The notes beneath the pieces are model-generated. The model saw nothing but the letters and a program-made list of their open reading frames with translations. It was not told the DNA's origin and made no database searches. A stretch of DNA of 5,336 bases from Clostridia bacterium (GTDB taxonomy: Bacteria; Bacillota_A; Clostridia; Oscillospirales; CAG-382), in assembly GCA_017517985.1 (NCBI GenBank), contig JAFWWX010000055.1, forward strand, positions 1-5,336. The letters are read 5' to 3'. Shown in pieces: positions 4,482 through 5,336 of the stretch. Both the position numbers and the translations under genes were made by a program. Numbering within the stretch: position 1 is the stretch's first letter; each line of letters begins with the position of its first letter.

Positions 4482-4685
4482 TTATTCGGTGAAGAATTCT
4501 GCGGGCGACAATTCAAGGTAGTCGCAGATTGCTAAAAAGCTTTGCATAGACGGAAACTGTTTATGTTCAATTATATTATCAATATAATCTTTTGATTGCG
4601 CAAGATCTTCACTCATCTTATCTGTTAAAATTTGCCTTGCGTTTACAAGCTCTGCTATTCTGTTTCCAATAAATGCTTCTCTCAT
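4482..4685 (-). CDS. Small XRE-family helix-turn-helix transcriptional regulator
   Basis: A 67-aa protein that is essentially one Cro/CI-type domain. Helix 1 is about residues 5-17 (FIGNRIAELVNARQ). Helix 2 is about 22-29 (DKMSEDLA), a divergent form of the usual L-x-x-x-x-G-I. Recognition helix 3 is about 31-40 (SKDYIDNIIEHK), where the family has S-x-x-Y-I-x-x-I-E-x-G. Helix 4 is about 46-57 (SMQSFLAICDYLEL), and the SPAEFF ending is typical. The glycines normal in the turns are missing, but the hydrophobic pattern is retained. The ATG has an excellent site, GGAGGTGA (4692-4699, 6-nt spacer). It is a single-gene unit with its own terminator, directly upstream of the operator-bearing promoter at 4283-4315, which it may control. 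No convincing promoter was found for it. Confidence 0.8.
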   Translation of the reverse strand: MREAFIGNRIAELVNARQILTDKMSEDLAQSKDYIDNIIEHKQFPSMQSFLAICDYLELSPAEFFTE

Positions 4686-4716
4686 CCGGAATCACCTCCG
4701 AGTTTTATGTTTTTTA

Positions 4717-5174
4717 CAAAGTCGCACTGCGAATCGTTGATGTACGTGTGCGGTAACGGTCTTGAACTATTTTCGTTAATAAATTGATTCGTCGCAGCAT
4801 CCGCTGTTCAGGCTTTCAATCAGTTTTTTGTGAACGAGAATTTTAAATGTACGGCACATCAGATACCGCACCTGCTTCAACGATATGCTCGGTCACATTT
4901 TCGTACACAATTAATCTTTTCTTGAAACCTGTGATTTTAATTATTATATATAGTTTAATTGATCGAAGCCGTTGGATGGTGAAGCACGAAGCAGTTATCG
5001 CTTAATCGAGAATTTTCGTTAACAACTTTTGCCGCCTCTCCTGAATCATCTGACGCGAAAGATTATTTTATGTACGAGAATAGTTTACCATATTTCAGTC
5101 GATACTTCAATTATTTTGACTTCTAAATTACTAAACCTTGGTTTTTCGCTCACATTATAGCGCAAAGTCGCACT
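4717..5174 (+). repeat. 12-bp direct repeat CAAAGTCGCACT at both ends of an interval
   Basis: CAAAGTCGCACT occurs at 4717-4728 and again at 5163-5174, 446 bp apart, in the same orientation. The first copy lies between the start of the XRE gene and the first 13-bp motif; the second lies within the motif cluster. It may be a second protein-binding site or a trace of rearrangement. Confidence 0.5.
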
Positions 5175-5316
5175 TGGGCTCAGTGAACCTCTTTGTGAGA
5201 AAAGGGATTGGAACCTTAAGTTCATGTTTGATGATGAACGAGCACTTATATAAGTTTATTGACGAAAAAGGCTCTCAACATCTGATGCTGCACGAGAATG
5301 GTTTGTGAACGAAAAT
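4769..5316. repeat. Cluster of the 13-bp motif ATTTTCGTnnACA in both orientations
   Basis: Exact matches are 4897-4909 (+), 5012-5024 (+) and 5304-5316 (-). One-mismatch copies are 4769-4781 (+) and 4829-4841 (-). Two-mismatch copies are 5069-5081 (-), 5142-5154 (+) and 5257-5269 (-), and 5287-5299 (-) is weaker. Several form plus/minus pairs spanning about 70 bp (4769/4829 and 5012/5069), similar to the 59-60-bp pairs beside the RemA-like genes (167-225 and 585-644). Confidence 0.75.
4922..4950 (+). promoter_or_regulatory. Possible rightward promoter inside the repeat region
   Basis: TTGAAA (4922-4927) and TATATA (4945-4950) are 17 bp apart on the plus strand. It is the only good plus-strand candidate and faces the motif cluster, where no gene follows. 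It could yield a non-coding transcript or a primer RNA. AT-rich sequence produces such matches by chance, so the call is tentative. Confidence 0.35.
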
Positions 5317-5336
5317 TGAGTGGCAACGTGAAAAGA

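Larger units (their letters stand above)
4686..5336. other. Non-coding repeat region of about 0.65 kb; candidate cis-acting maintenance locus
   Basis: No supported gene lies here. It contains at least seven good copies of the 13-bp motif in both orientations, a 12-bp direct repeat (4717-4728 and 5163-5174), an inverted CTGCGAATC/GATTCGtcGCAG pair (4727-4735 and 4786-4797) upstream of the XRE gene, a short GTTCAT/ATGAAC hairpin (5220-5239), and a possible rightward promoter (4922-4950). Dense protein-site-like repeats without coding capacity suggest an origin, a centromere, a transfer origin or a regulatory array; the sequence alone does not decide among these. Confidence 0.55.

Noticed and set aside
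1..5336. Window as a complete circular plasmid of 5.3 kb
   Set aside because: Joining the ends gives the edge gene a stop codon after about 22 residues, although its start is the strongest in the window, and no replication gene is present.

Overview
The window looks like part of a plasmid or integrated mobile element from a low-GC Gram-positive bacterium, most likely a clostridial Bacillota. It is strongly AT-rich, its ribosome binding sites are of the GGAGG type, two genes belong to the RemA/DUF370 family typical of Bacillota, and it carries small DNA-binding proteins, iteron-like repeats and long repeat-rich non-coding stretches instead of metabolic genes. All protein genes I can support lie on the minus strand, so the window reads from right to left. 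No replication initiator, relaxase, integrase, transposase or ParA/ParM-type motor is visible, so the kind of element is inferred.

Layout, from right to left. 4686-5336 has no gene but holds many copies of a 13-bp motif (ATTTTCGTnnACA and its complement), often in inverted pairs. Next is a small XRE-type regulator (4482-4685) with its own terminator (4412-4442). Between it and the following operon lies a self-contained transcription unit: a near-consensus promoter overlapped by a palindromic operator (4283-4315), about 155 nt of structured leader or small RNA, and an intrinsic terminator (4126-4156). A second promoter (4068-4097) then serves a two-gene operon encoding related proteins of 159 and 309 aa. 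Each starts with what looks like a tandem ribbon-helix-helix DNA-binding region, and the longer one adds a helical middle and a disordered tail. The operon ends in a strong terminator (2574-2616), beside five 17-bp direct repeats (2407-2559).

The 1822-2618 gap also holds a long imperfect hairpin and degenerate repeats of about 90-100 bp. Left of it is a 301-aa protein with an N-terminal winged helix and a probable PD-(D/E)XK-like C-terminal domain. It overlaps by 8 bp a RemA-like gene (666-923). A second RemA-like gene (250-504) arose by tandem duplication of a segment of about 0.4 kb, because a relic of the 301-aa gene's 3' end, with its stop codon still in frame, sits ahead of it. Each RemA-like copy is followed by an inverted pair of the same 13-bp motif that fills the right end of the window. 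A further gene begins at position 25 and runs off the left edge.

Working model (inference): this is a maintenance or copy-control region. The ribbon-helix-helix pair with the 17-bp repeats would make a partition or replication-control complex. The RemA-like proteins are candidates to bind the dispersed 13-bp motif, linking the two ends of the window.
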